In this document: in pieces, positions 1-12,046 of the stretch | Position numbering within the stretch: the stretch's first letter is position 1 | Layout of the letters: each line of letters starts with the position of its first letter | Source: Diphasiastrum complanatum | Lineage: Eukaryota; Streptophyta; Lycopodiopsida; Lycopodiales; Lycopodiaceae | NCBI GenBank assembly: GCA_029204225.1 | Contig: CM055107.1 | Location: 21,066,000 to 21,129,999, forward strand | Direction of reading: 5' to 3' | Length of the DNA stretch: 64,000 bases | The notes under the pieces: model-generated | The model's database searches: none | What the model saw: only the letters and a program-made list of their open reading frames with translations | Told to the model about the DNA's origin: nothing | Made by a program: the position numbers and the translations under genes

Positions 1-214
1 CCCCATGCAAAGGGGACCTTTACTTGTATATGTATCAGTCTCTTTGTAATAAAGATGCTTTTGCTTTGTGAGCTCTTTTGCTTTATGTGAGCTCCTCCAT
101 CACTCGGTTACTTGTGGATGATGTTCATGGTTTTGATGGTTGGCAATCAGTCAGTGATTGCATCTCTAATCTGCACTCTCCACTAGATCAGAATTTCCGC
201 ATAGAATGTTAACT
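1..214 (+). repeat. possible end of a left-truncated LTR (low confidence)
   Basis: No coding signal is visible. The stretch contains an AATAAA-like polyadenylation context near position 48 and runs directly into a TGGTATCATAGC motif that resembles a plant retrotransposon primer-binding site. That order suggests the R-U5 end of an LTR whose start lies left of the window. No second copy of this LTR was recognised to the right, so the assignment rests on the primer-binding-like motif alone. Confidence 0.3.
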
Positions 215-226
215 TGGTATCATAGC
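215..226 (+). other. primer-binding-site-like motif (initiator Met tRNA type)
   Basis: TGGTATCATAGC differs by one base from TGGTATCAGAGC, the usual plant LTR-retrotransposon primer-binding site complementary to the initiator methionine tRNA 3' end. It would mark the start of a plus-strand element interior. It is the only landmark for this element, since no gag or pol domain was recognised downstream. Confidence 0.4.
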
Positions 227-3200
227 CGATAGGCTGTGGAGGAATGTGCACGATCGAAGCTCTTGGAAGAGCAATTCCATCGATGGTAGCATTAGAACCG
301 AGCAACGGTAAGGACGTCGTACCGGGTACAGGATGGTCAAGGGTGATCGGAGATGCAAAGCCCTTTGATTCAGTGCATACGGAATAGATCCGTAGAATCA
401 AAGTTAAAGAAATCTCATAACAAGTAGGCTATGAGGCAGTTGACGAAAAAGAGCTCATAACGGTATCAATTCTCAGTGAATTGTGGAGCAGTTTGTTGCA
501 AACAAGAATTGGGACAGGTCGCTGGACAGCTCGAGTATCTGTGGTGATTCTATTTTCAAAAATCACATGAAAAGCCGTTCCGAAATCTTGCAACAAAGCT
601 GATTTTTTGTTAGCTGGGGTTTACAGCAAAAAAGTGATCGATTTTTTGTTGTAGGAGATCAATTTTGGATCTGTAAAAGCCTGGTGAGGTAGAAAGAGTG
701 CCAAGAGGCATGCTTAGTCATAGAGAGGTGAAGGCACGACTTCCAATCTTCTGAGGCAGCTATATTCATGGACAGTTAGGGTTTGAAGATAGAAAATCTC
801 TGATCTTCGTCTATAGGAGATGATTTTCTAATCTGTGAAGCTATGGAGTATAGCGTCGGAGTAGGCCGAACCTGCCTGTAGCTAGCCGTGGAAGGTCGTG
901 GAAGGCTTGAGGAGTAGGATCAGACTGAGAGCGTGCATGTTTGTACTCCAATCCAACTCTCCATAGCAAAAAACAGCAAGAAAATACACGGAGGAGATGG
1001 CCATGACCAGTAGGGTCTCGAGCGCATCCAAATAGACTATTGCCTTAGTGTATATTGGTGTCCGTGGACGCAGGGGAGGATTTTAATGTGCGAACAGGAT
1101 CTTAACCACATGATAGGATCCAAGATCTACCGATGGTCAAGATGTAGGGCCTGATGAGCAATTCAGACCTTTGGATGAAGATGGACCAATGGATGAGGAT
1201 GAAAAGAACCCTGGAGGGAGTTGAAGGGCTATTGGGCCTTCATTTTCAATAAAAAATCTTCATATTGAAATGTGTGAATGGACCCGACTGGTGAATTTGG
1301 GATTGAAGGGCCTGCAGGAGCTCTTCGAGATGAAGAAATAGTTCATTTTTTGAACTCATTTTCTAAGGCCACTTTGGAAGGGCCTAAAGCTAGAGGAGGG
1401 CTTTTGGAGTCAAACAAGGGCCATTTTGGAGCCTGTAAAAGCCTGCACAAAGTTGACGGACAGAATGACGACGTCGTCAAGGGAGAAATGCATTTTGATG
1501 CATTCTTGACACCATTATATGGAGCGGGAGACGAGTGACCCAATGAGGTACGATTTTTGCTGGGTGACCTATGTGCCAAATCGTGAAACTCTTGATTGGC
1601 AGAAATTGAGAGAGGGAAACCAACCACAAGAGAGAGCCAGGCATGGTGTCGCATTATGCTGATGGACATGGTGAAATAGTTCATGTCTACTGATTCAACT
1701 TTTTGGAAGTTCGAACTAACCAAGCTCAAGGGATGCTTGGAGGGGGCCTCTCAAGGTGAAAATCGACAAGGGCATTGTCAGATTTGGTGGTTGTGGTTGC
1801 TTCACATGCTTTTGCAAGGGAGAAATGTCTCGGTTGAGGAGACATTTACACTAGCTTAATGGTGGCAATGCAATGGTGGCGGTCACAAGGTGAAGGATGT
1901 CAATGATAAGGTTAGCTGGATGAGCCAAAAAAAGAAGAAGTAAGGAAACAAATCTAGTAGCTTGCATGAAGGGGCAAAGATGCAGAGAGGGTAGTCTCTA
2001 TGATCTACTAGAGGCATATTGTTGCAGTGGCATGGACTTCATGGTGTGCATGAGATGTGTGCATGGTCAGCAATGCAACAGGGGTCAATACTTGGATTGA
2101 CATTGATGGAGTGTTATCTACCATTAAGAGCATTGGTAAGCCATCTCTTTGAGGCTTTTATGCATTGGCTGTATTTGCGGGTATGTAGGCTTGGCATTGG
2201 ATGCTAAAACCTGGATGGTTTGTGGTCTTTTGGAGTGAGATCAAGGAAGCCTAGTCGAAGTCATGTGAAGCCATTTTATCTCAGTAAGATCAAGGTTGAT
2301 GAGACATAACTCTCAGGATCTATGATATCAAATTCATAGATCATGTTATAGGATGTAACAGGAAGCAGCAAGCATGTGGTGCTATGGAACTTAGTAGTCC
2401 ATGATCAGGAAGCCTTGATGGTGAGTTGGATGCTATGGTAAGAGATACCACTTGACTTATAGGTCAAATCTTGCTAGCTTGTTTTTTGTGAAGAGTCCAA
2501 GTTGATATATGATCCACATTCTATGTGAATGCTTGTCAAAGATTGTAACCTACAGGAGAAAGCTCATGAGACATAGGGGATTCATCAGAGTCATTGGTAG
2601 ACTCGTATGCTTGGTGCATGAAGGATGAATGATAGCTTGGCAAGGCAAGGCAAAGTGGAATGGATGGTTGGAAGAGACACTTGGACAGGGATGTATCTTT
2701 GGGAGGTACATGGTGCATTCGAGGACATCTCAGGACAGATGCGTGGAGCTTTGGATGCATGGTTGTTGTAGCAGTGGATCTACCTATGGCAAAGGTGTAT
2801 GGTACAGGAGGATATCTTCTTCAGCAAGCAATGATCATCAGTTGATATGTTTGTCATTTGTGTTGGTCGCATGAACGTGATTGCTTGCATGTGACTTTGT
2901 CATGAGAGTCTTTTGTGACTAGACGTAGATCTAAGTTGGAGTTTGATTCGCTATGCATTTGCTACTGAAAGAAAAACAAAGTACTCATTTGATGCTCAGT
3001 GACTTGTTGACATGTCTACTAGCTGATTTTCTGGTGAGGGTATAATCTTAGTGGCAGTAAGTTTTCCTCAGGTTGAGCCATAGTCGCTCATTGTTATCAA
3101 TGTTATGAGTTTGTCTTGTAAGCGTCTGATAAGATGTCAGCCTAGTAAGATGGAGGATGATAATCTCATGGTGGCAGTGAGGATTCCTTGAGTCTTGTAT

Positions 3201-3560
3201 CTCATGTGGTCCACTTGTGTTTCAAGCTGGATGATGAACAAGTCAAATTCAGAGTGTGGCAGACTCTTGTTGAGAGCATGGTGTTTGGTTGATACTTTGT
3301 GAGTCAAGTGCTTTGACTGTGTACTTGAGTGTGAGTCAAGTACAGGTAGCAGGAAAATTGCATAGGTAGACCGCAATTGTTGACTTGGCGGTTTCTGGCG
3401 GTCGCAACATTGATCGCAAGTTGTAGCTTGCAGTTTCCTTCAGTCGCTGGTCTTCGTTCAGTGACCGCAAGGTTGACTCTTGTGATGCCCTGGCGGTTCC
3501 TTGTGGTTCCTTGTGTTGATTTCACACGTGTGGACTGTCCACAACATATACTTGTGATCT
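227..3560. other. non-coding repeat-derived stretch, no gene supported
   Basis: The open frames here are short, overlap on both strands and match no family I recognise, including one of 86 codons on the plus strand at 1278-1538. Position just after a primer-binding-like motif fits the interior of a decayed or non-autonomous LTR element. The part near 3380-3500 is rich in GCGGT and CGCAAG words and faintly resembles words in the LTR near 10,380-10,560. Confidence 0.35.
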
Positions 3561-3883
3561 CCTAAGGTGTGTAGATGCACCAAGATCAAGACTAGATTGA
3601 GATTCAAGATCTATCTTTGATTCTATGGCAAAAACACACTACTACATGCATTCAATCACTTCCAACTCTCACTCACACGTGTGGGAAGTGTTCCAAAAGT
3701 AATCTAAGTAAAAACAAGCTGCTCTCCTCGGGTAGAGAGAGAAAACCATCAATAGCTTTCGGGTAGAGAGAGAAAGCTAGAAAATCACTTACACTCAAAA
3801 TCCGCTCAATCTCAAAATCAATTAGATCCAAATGAGGAGTACAATGATACTAGTAGATCCACGAGCTACCACTATGCTTAACT

Positions 3884-4023
3884 ATGATTGGACCACACTT
3901 TGCCACCTCTTAATCCTATTGGACCATTGATCCATGCACCTCTAAATTCTATTGGACCATTTTCAAGCAAACCTCAAATTCTATTGGACCACTCATGGTT
4001 CCACCTCTAAATCCTATTGGACC
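3884..4023 (+). repeat. array of five ATTGGACC-containing imperfect repeats
   Basis: The motif CCTATTGGACC or CTATTGGACCA occurs at about 3884, 3914, 3947, 3979 and 4010, spaced 30-35 bases apart, usually preceded by CTCTAAAT or a variant. On the minus strand each copy contains CCAAT. Repeats of this sort are common in the U3 part of LTRs. No gene overlaps it. Confidence 0.7.
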
Positions 4024-4129
4024 TCTTAAACTTCATCAAACAAAAGCATTACACTTGTCTACACTCTAATTGGCACGAGTTTGGCCTCCTACTCTATTTT
4101 GGCTCAATAGTGGGATTACTATTCGAGTT

Positions 4130-4989
4130 CTCGAGGATCTTCGAACTTATGGTTGACCAGGATTTATTGGTGTTTCTTCTTGAATTTGTCTAGATCTATT
4201 CGAGCTAGATTTGTCTGGTCTAGTGACAGGTACCATCGGCTACTCAGCTTCTGTAGCTATAGCTGCAAGTTCTATAGAAGAAACATCACGAGCGAAATAT
4301 TCTATACTATGTAAAATAGGATGAAATGACACAATATCATTTATCAATGGTTGTTTGTAGTCATAGAAGATATCTTCCTTGAAGATTACATCCCTAGAGA
4401 CAAATGCTACATTAGTGGATGGATCATAAACTTTATAAGCCTTATGTTCATCAGGATTGCCGATGAAAATACATTTATTTGACCTCTCGTCCAGTTTCTT
4501 CCTAAGCTCTTTAGGAACATGAACGAAACATATACAACCAAAGACTTTTAAATGGCTGACACTAGGCTTATGTCCATGCCATACTTGATAAGGAGTCTTA
4601 TTGTTAATGAATTTAATGCTGCATCTGTTCTATACATAACATGAAGTGGCAATGGCTTTTGCCTAGAATTTTGCAGGTAAGTGCGATTGATGTAGCATTG
4701 ATCTGGCTGAGTTGAGAAGCATTCGATTCTTCATTTTTGCAACTCCATTTTGTTGAGGCATGTAAGAAGTTGCAAATTGTCTTCGAATGCCATGCTCAGC
4801 TAGATAATTGGACATCTCATTGGAGATGTATTCGCCAGGCCATCAGTTCGGAGAGCTTTCACCTTTGTAGATGTTTGAGTCTCAGCCATGGCCTTGAATT
4901 TCTTGAAGCATTCAAAGGCTTCTAATTTGTGCTTAATGAACATGACTGTAGACCATCTAGAGTAGTCATCTATGAAGGTGATAAAATAA
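4130..4989 (-). pseudogene. Copia integrase fragment (core and C-terminal part)
   Basis: Read on the minus strand with frameshifts, this gives Copia integrase words: TFIDDYSRW near 4,980, then KALRTDG, MPQQNGVA, VFGCICFVHVPKELRKKL and KVYDPSTNVAFVSRDVIFK down to about 4,340. These belong to the catalytic core and the conserved C-terminal stretch before reverse transcriptase. No reverse transcriptase follows on its left. On its right it is joined directly to a short LTR stub of another element, so it is a fragment of a different Copia copy. It contains several stops and cannot make a protein. Confidence 0.75.
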
Positions 4990-5033
4990 ATTGTAGTGAT
5001 GAGATAAGGGATGGAGATGATAGAAATCCAACA
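4990..5033 (-). repeat. truncated 3' LTR stub of Copia copy A
   Basis: On the minus strand this begins TGTTGGATTTCTATC, the same start as the LTR ending at 7029. It lies directly after a purine tract. Only about 45 bases survive before the sequence turns into integrase of another Copia element, so the 3' LTR is truncated by deletion or recombination. Confidence 0.75.
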
Positions 5034-6025
5034 CTCCCTCTTAATCTGGATCCTTGAATGCCTTGATTTTCAAATTCAAGATAGCACAAAAATTCGTGTG
5101 TGCTTTCTGACTTAATTCTTTTGTAAAGATGTCAGCTGCCATGTACTAGGTTCTACAAAATTTCAGACTCACCTCCTTGTTGAGTATTATGCTCCTGATG
5201 TAGTGGTACTTAATCTCGATGTGCTCGCTCCTAGAGTGAAATCTAGGATTGATTGATAATGAAATGACTGTCACACTGAATAATTGTTGGAGCAGTTTGT
5301 CTCAAGCCAATGTCAGACAATGGATTTCTCAACCAAATTGTCTCTTTAGTAGCTCGAGAGACTGCAATATATTTTAATCTAATGATGGCATTGCAATGAA
5401 GGTTTGTTTTCAACTGTTCTAGGATATTGGACCATTATTGAACAGGAAGACAAATCCAGAAGTCGATCTTCTAGTGTCGACATCGTTTGCCCAATTCGTG
5501 TCTGTATATCCATGAGCTGTATGGATATTGGATGAATCAACATCACCATAGCAAATGCAAAGGTCGATGGTAGCTTGTACATATTTGATTACTCTTAGAA
5601 GAGCTTTCCAATGGATCATGCCAGGGTTATCCATATATCGGCTTAAGGAGCTTATGGCGTATGCAAGATTGGGCCTGATAGAGATCATTGCATACATTAG
5701 GGATCCGATGATTGACTCTCTTGGTGTCCTTTGTTAGTTCGATATTGTTGTCAAAAAGCAACATATCATCTATGTACAATGTGATGATGACAAAGATTTG
5801 TTTGATCGCTTTGAAATAGACATTACAATCTTCAGAGCTAGGTTCAAATCCATGATCAATCAAGAAGGTGTTGATTTGATGAAACTAGGCTGTAAAATAT
5901 TGTTTCAAACCGTACAAAGCTTTATGGCATTTGGATACCTGATCGTCTAGACCTTTGAGGATGTAGCCTTATGGCTGGATCATATAAATGTCCTCCTCGA
6001 TAACTCCATTGAGGAATGATGTTTG
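5034..6025 (-). pseudogene. Copia copy A: reverse transcriptase/RNase H remnant
   Basis: The minus strand carries degraded Copia reverse transcriptase and RNase H. Recognisable words include IEEDIYM, HKALYGLKQ, LYIDDMLLF (the YVDD box as YIDD) and, further on, YAMISIRPNLAYAISSLSRYM and SNIHTAHGYTDTNWANDVDTRRSTSG. The polypurine tract lies at about 5034-5042. The 5' side is cut at 6025 inside reverse transcriptase, where it meets the end of an LTR; gag, protease and integrase are absent. Over its length it is a diverged duplicate of 7044-8260. Frameshifts and stops make it non-functional. Confidence 0.85.
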
Positions 6026-7029
6026 TGTCAGGAATTCAAAAAGAGAGAGAATCCTCGATGCATGTAAGTTATGTCTATCAGATTCAGGCCGATTCCGACT
6101 AAGACGAATCAAAGATTGCCCTACTTGATCACAACTTTGAAGTCACTGGATCGATGCAGTCGATTCCATATCCATGCACGAAGTAGATTGATTTACGAAT
6201 TTGGTGCAACAAAAGTGTACTAAAGCGAAACTTTAGAGCATTATGATCGACTCAGACTATCAATCATATAAAGTGATTTAATCTACGACCAATTTACTAT
6301 AAGCAAGAATTAATCAGAGCATAAATAAAATAAGCATTAGACATGATGTGCACAACCTAGATTTACTGGAACATTGATTATTCAGTCATGAGTAGATACA
6401 ATCTGAATGTAGACAGAGTTGTGTTCTTCCTTAAACAATACTATGTGATTAAAGAGAGAGAAAGAACAAAACAATTGCGTTCTAGATGTTCAAGTGATAT
6501 GCTAGATAAATTATTGAGTTAACAGAGCAACTAATAAGTTGTTGGATGTATACACATGGCTGACTAATTAAAAGAGTGCTTAGTCTGTACTTTACAAATG
6601 GGATGATTTAGGCAATACATGATGTTAGCAGTCGCTTTTGGAAAATGTTAGGTTCCATTAGAGACTCTGTCCAGACATGATGAAGGTATTGTTGAGCCGC
6701 CGAATGTTTGAGTCGACTATTTGAGTTGATAGTGACATACGACTAGTCGGTGTAGCCAAATAGTTGATGTCGGATGGTGTCCAAATAGTCGAACGGTGAA
6801 TGGTGGTTGAACAATAGGATGGTGGCCAAATAGTCGGTGTTGGACAAGTCGTTGAGGTCTGACGAATAGTCGATGTCAGTTGAGTTAACAGAACACTGTC
6901 ATCGACTCCTTTGTATTGAAAACAAGTGTATTTCTATAGAGTATGCGACTATACAAGTATTTACTTACATCAAATGAATGGATCTAGATTAATAATGAGT
7001 TAAGGGATAGAGAGGATAGAAATCCAACA
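6026..7029 (-). repeat. Copia LTR shared by copies A and B
   Basis: On the minus strand it starts TGTTGG at 7029, directly after a polypurine tract of about ten G, so it is the 3' LTR of copy B. It ends near 6026 against the reverse transcriptase of copy A, in the position of that copy's 5' LTR. The U3 part (6700-6900) has several CCAAATAGTCG-like words. It is similar along its length to the plus-strand LTR starting at 10,258, and its U5 end resembles the LTR end near 44,040. The left border is set by loss of similarity between the two reverse transcriptase copies. Confidence 0.75.
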
Positions 7030-7043
7030 CCCCCCCCCCTTAA
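7030..7043 (-). other. polypurine tract of Copia copy B
   Basis: Read on the minus strand this is AA followed by about ten G, directly before the TGTTGG start of the LTR. In LTR elements the purine tract primes plus-strand DNA synthesis, so it fixes the direction and 3' end of the minus-strand element. Confidence 0.8.
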
Positions 7044-8400
7044 TCTTGATCCTTGAATGCCTTGATTTGAAGATTCAAGATGGCACAAAAATTCTTGTGT
7101 GCTTCCTAATTTAACCTTTTCGAAAATGTATCAGCTGCCATGTATTGGGTTTTGCAAAATTTCATACCTACCTCCTTGTTGAGTATTTTGCTTCGTATAT
7201 ACTGGTACTTAATCTCGATGTTCTTGCTCCTAGAGTGAAATTTAGGATAGTTACAGTAAATTTCTCAACCAAATTGCCTCTTTAGTAGCTTGAGAGGCTG
7301 CAATGTATTCTGACTTTGTTGAAGACATTGCAATGTAGGTTTGTTTTCAATCGTTCCAAGATATTGGGCCATTATTGAAGACAAATCCAAAAGTGGATCT
7401 TCTATTGTCGATATCACCTACCCAATTTTCATCTGTATATCTATGAAGTATATGGATATCAGATGGATCAACATCACCACAACGGATGCATAGGTCAATG
7501 GTAGCTCTTTCATATCTGATTACTCTGAAAAGAGCTTTCTAGTAGATCATACCAAGATTAGCCATATATTGGCTTAAAGAGCTGATGGTGTATGCAAGAT
7601 CGAGCATGGTAGAGATCATTGCATACATCAGGGATCCGATGATTGACTGATATGGATATCCCTTCATTTCGGCCTTTTTCTCATTGGTTTGAGAACATTG
7701 CTCTTTAGAAATATTTAGACCTGGATCCATGGGATTATGTACAAGTTTGAAATTCATAAAAGTGAATCTCATTAATAGATTTTGGAAGTACCTTTGCTGA
7801 GTGATGTAGAGAAGTCTTTTGTTTTTGTCTCAGTGGATTTGAATCCCGAGATAGTAATGTGCTTCTCCAAGATCTGTCATCTCAAATTTTTGGAATAGCA
7901 TCCTCTTGGTGTCCTTTCTCAGTTCGATATTGTTGTTAAAATACAATGTATCATCCATATATAGTGTGATGATGACAAAAAAGTTCTGACAACTTTGAAA
8001 TAAACATTATAGTTTGCAGAGCTAGGTTCAAATCCATGATCAATCAAGAAAGTGTTGATTCGATGGAACCATGCTCTGGAAGATTGTTTCAGACCGTACA
8101 AAGCTTTATGGAGTTTACATACCTGGTCTTCTTGACCATTGAGGATGTAGCCTTCTGCTTGGATCATGTAAATGTCCTCCTCGATAACTCCATTGAGGAA
8201 TGTTGTTTGTACATCCATCTGGTGTACCTCAAGATCTGTTGTAGCAACATAGGATAGTAGTAATCGAATAAAAGTATGCTTGACCATCGGGCTAAAGGTT
8301 TCGAAGTAGTCGATATTGGAAATTTGTGAAAATTCCCTTGCCACGAGTTGAGCTTTCTTTTTGTCAATACCGCCATCTGCTTTATATTTAATCTTTAAGA
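7044..8400 (-). pseudogene. Copia copy B: reverse transcriptase and RNase H part
   Basis: A clean stretch at 7919-8344 gives a Copia reverse transcriptase N-terminus: the Copia landmarks FSPMVKHTFIRLLLS and LEVHQMDVQTTFLNG, then LHKALYGLKQSSRAWF. At 7539-7772 the end of reverse transcriptase is seen (SIIGSLMYAMISTMLDLAYTIS). Frameshifts near 7,800-7,920 and 7,300 break the frame, and the YVDD region is displaced. It belongs upstream (minus sense) of the purine tract at 7030. It is an inactive pol remnant. Confidence 0.85.
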
Positions 8401-9730
8401 TTTATTTGCAGTCGACTATCTTTTTGTCTGCTGGAAGCTTGGTGACAATCCATGTGTTGTTCTTCAACAGTGAGTTGTACTCCCTGTCCATAGCTTCTTT
8501 CCAAAGATCTCAATTGGCCTGTGACATAGCTTCTTCAACTGTGGTTGGCTCCTAAATAGTGTAGTGATTAAACTCATCAGTGTATCGGATAGGCTGAGTT
8601 CGAATTCTTGTTGATCTTCTAGTTGAGGCTTTTGGTAATGGAATTCGACTTTGTGTTGGCTATGTCGGTTGCTCCTGAGTTGCAGCTTTTTTATCGTCCT
8701 CTGAATTTGACTGTACAAGTTGACTGCTTGAAGGAAGCGAAATAGTATTTCGATATGTATCAGTTGTCGGGGCAGAAATTATAGACTGCATTTGGTCCTT
8801 TCCCTTGAAATCAATTAACTAATCTTCAATGAAAACTTTTTAGGTTTCTATATTGTACAGTCGATACATTCCATTAGAAGAACAATAGCCAACAAAAATA
8901 GTTTTAAAAGAATGCCCATCAAGTTTCTTTCTGTTGTTCTTTGTGACATGAGCATAGGCTGTACATCCAAATACAATCAAATGCTTCAATGAAGGCTTGG
9001 ATATGGTCCTGACTTCATGAGGAGTTTTGTTGTCAGGAAGGCCCTTAGTAATACATCGGTTCTACAAGTAGGTTGCTATTGATACAGCATGTTTCCAGAT
9101 CGATTTGGGCAATGAAGTAGGAGTGATAATGCATTTGGAAGACTCAACTAAGGTCCTGTTTCTCCTTTCGGCAAGTCCATTCGACTGTGGAGAATAGAAA
9201 GCAGCAAACTGTTGTTTGATGCTTGTGGCGCTTGAGATGTATTCACCACCGTTGTCACTCCTGAGAAATTTGATTCTTTTGCATGTCTGAAACTCAACAT
9301 GCTCCTTGTATTGTTTGAAGGACTGGAAGGCTCTAGATTTGTGCTTCATGAAATGTACAATAGTTCTTTTAGAATAGTCATCAATAAATGTAATAAAGAA
9401 TTTTTCACCAAGCAGTGATGGTGTCTGCATCAGGCCACATATATCAGTATGTACAATGTCTAGCAAATCTTTAGATATGTGTTCTTGATTTGACTTAAAT
9501 GGCCTTCTTGCTTGTTTTCCTATGATGCAACTCTGACAAACATGAGGGTTGATAGTTCGATAGTCTAAATCAAGAATTGAAGAACGCCTAGACATGTGAG
9601 CAATCAATATGTGATTAAGGTGGCCAAGTCTATAATGCCAAATCAACTCTTTATTGATAGATGCTCAACTGCTTAAAGCATGATCAGTCGTAGAATAACA
9701 ATTAGTGAGTCTATAAAGATATTCTTGTCT
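8401..9730 (-). pseudogene. Copia copy B: integrase part
   Basis: The minus frame at 9062-9646 shows the integrase zinc-binding region (IWHYRLGHLNH with CQSC downstream) and the catalytic core: DLLDIVHTDICG, TFIDDYSKRT, LRSDNGGEYIS and SPQSNGLAERRNRT, with the D, D and E of the catalytic triad visible. A 5' extension is in another frame. Between 8,464 and 9,060 the C-terminal linker is broken by stops. It follows the protease-like part and precedes reverse transcriptase, the normal Copia order. Confidence 0.85.
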
Positions 9731-10257
9731 CTTTCCGAGTGCAAGAACTCTCTTGCATTTATCAATCATTTTTCATGAATTTGTCTCAATCTATACCTTA
9801 TGTCCTAAATCAATGATTTGATTGACGACAACAATTTTGTCATTAGATCCGGGACATACAGTACATTTGGTATCAGCTTCAGTCCATTCTGAAAATTCAA
9901 TTTATAGTACCTTCACCTTCGATTGTGTGTGAGATGTTGTCTCCGAGGTAAACGAACTTCTTGATGTTGTCGGCCGAATAGTTGATAAACCATTCTTCAT
10001 GGCTTGTCATGTGTTGCGTCACTCCAGAATTAAATAACATTCCTCCGATTGTTCAACATGGTGATGATTCACCATGAAGGCATCTTGCTCGTCGTCATCT
10101 TCGACATTTTGTTTCATGTTGTTGGCTGCATTGGCTTGTTGTTCCGTCTACTTCTTTTTGCTGTTATTGAACTTCAAGATTCGGTAGTCCCGGATTTCGT
10201 GGTTTGTCCTTTAGCAGGACTTGCAGAATAATTTTCTTTTGTTTTGAGCAGGTTGCT
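9731..10257 (-). pseudogene. Copia copy B: gag end/protease remnant
   Basis: On the minus strand, words such as LYVPDLMTKLLS (the conserved region after Copia protease) and a broken zinc-knuckle stretch near 10,150-10,255 can be read across frames. The copy stops abruptly at 10,257, where an LTR of opposite orientation begins. The first part of gag was not found further right. Confidence 0.6.
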
Positions 10258-11090
10258 AATCTGTTGGATTTCTATCCTCTCCATCCCTTATCTAAATCAC
10301 TAATCTAGATCCATCCATTCTGAAATATTTGTACAAGCATACAGTCTATTTTGGTCTTTCCAAAATGTTCATTAAATACTGCAAGGCACCGCAAGAGCCT
10401 TACTTGCGGTCAATGGCAGAGATCAGTTTCAAGGCACCACAAATGGGGGGCTGCAAATACACCGTAAAAGAACTCCTTGCGATCATTCACGGTGATGATA
10501 CACAAAGGAAACAGGCCGCAAAGGAATCACAAAAGCATCACTTGCGGTCATTAGCGGAGTGGCGCCGACGGACTTCACACTCCATCACTTCACAATCCTC
10601 GTGGCATTGATCATGCTCCACCGCTTCACGATCCTCTTGCCATGATCTACATCAGACACCGCTTTCATGTACCAATGTAAATGGTATAAAGACTTCAAAT
10701 CAGACATAGACAAATACAAAAAACAAGATCATTGATTATTCATTCGATCGAACATCAGAGTGCAATAACTCGTTTCTTTCTCTCTGTTTCATCAGAGTAC
10801 TATTTTAGAAAGAGCGCGCTTCTGTCTGCATTTAGACTTGTACTCTTAATCATTATTTGATTACTGTTCCAGTAAATCCGAGTCTTGTCCTACTTAATTG
10901 GATGCATTTTTATTCTATTCTGATCAACTGATGCATGCAGATAAAACTATTTGTAGATTTTAAACTACTCTTATCACTGTTAAATCGTGTTGATTCTAAG
11001 CTCTTGCTCTAATTCTTTACGCTTTCGCAAAGCATTAAGCTGTTTGTGTTCGCCTACGAAACCTCTTTTTTGGGGTAGATGTTCTGCACA
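10258..11090 (+). repeat. plus-strand Copia LTR inserted at the gag end of copy B
   Basis: It starts TGTTGGATTTCTATCC, the same start as the minus-strand LTR that ends at 7029. Similarity to that LTR in inverse orientation continues through TCTAGATCCAT and the later segments CTTTCTCTCT and TTCCAGTAAATC. The right border is approximate. No primer-binding site or gag was recognised to its right, so it may be a solo LTR or a stranded end. Confidence 0.6.
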
Positions 11091-11319
11091 CATTGAGAGA
11101 CCACTGCCATCTCAGCTTCTATTCTGTACCACCATCGTTTATCCATTCATCCCTGTTGGAACTTAATCTAACTCCTACTCATCCCAACAACCCTTCTTCC
11201 TTCTCTGATTTTTACTCTCTCAAATGCAACCTGCAGAAAATGAACTGTTTTTCAACAGTCTGCATATTTGAACTAGTTGTCGCCACAGCCTGTATTTTTA
11301 CTCGAGTTTTTCCATAGGC

Positions 11320-11700
11320 AAAAAAACCAGACACACGACATTGTCGCTATTTTTCCCACCTTCCTGAGCAACTAAGTGTTTAGCGACACTTATTAAGTTG
11401 TTTTTGGGCCATTTAGGCACTTCCAGAAAAGTGCAAAAAATGCGACACTACATTTTTACATGCAGTTTTTGACATGCGACAATTAGGGCAAAATGCGACA
11501 CTGCATTTTTACATGCAGTTTCCGACAGGTGAAAAAGGCGAAAAATGCGACAGTGCATTTTTCCTCGCAGTTTCTGACAGGTGACAAAAAGGCGAAAAAA
11601 ATGACACTACAGTTTTACACGGGATACTACACAGGCGACACTGCAAACTTACACGAGATTTTACACAGGCGACACTCTGCAAAAATACACAGTATTCTAT
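11320..11700 (+). repeat. tandem array of GCGACAC-containing units
   Basis: The words ATGCGACACTGCATTTTTAC, CATGCAGTTTCTGACAG and close variants recur at about 11,439, 11,491 and 11,545 (period 52-57), then as shortened units of about 34 bases at 11,602, 11,635 and 11,669. The array sits upstream of a TATA-like CTATAAATATAAATG at about 11,812. That position suggests U3 subrepeats of an LTR or subterminal repeats of a DNA transposon. No coding potential. Confidence 0.8.
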
Positions 11701-11948
11701 GTACACCCTCTGTCTTCACGCTCCAATAACAACTATCTAATTAGGCAGTTAATCAGCTATTAAACAATCTTGTAAATGTAAAGTTAGAATAATACAAGAT
11801 CTTCCAACTGCTATAAATATAAATGTAAATGTAAATGAGCGATTGATCATGAGGCAATCAGATCAGATAGATCAAGTCATTGTAAGTGTCATCATAAGCT
11901 ATTTGTCAGAGATCAAACGACCAAAACGGGTCTTACAGTAGCTGACTC

Positions 11949-12046
<98 letters not shown>

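Noticed and set aside
1278-1729. Overlapping open frames on both strands after the primer-binding-like site, possible gag
   Set aside because: No gag motif, zinc knuckle or homologous word is present, and both strands are open to a similar extent.
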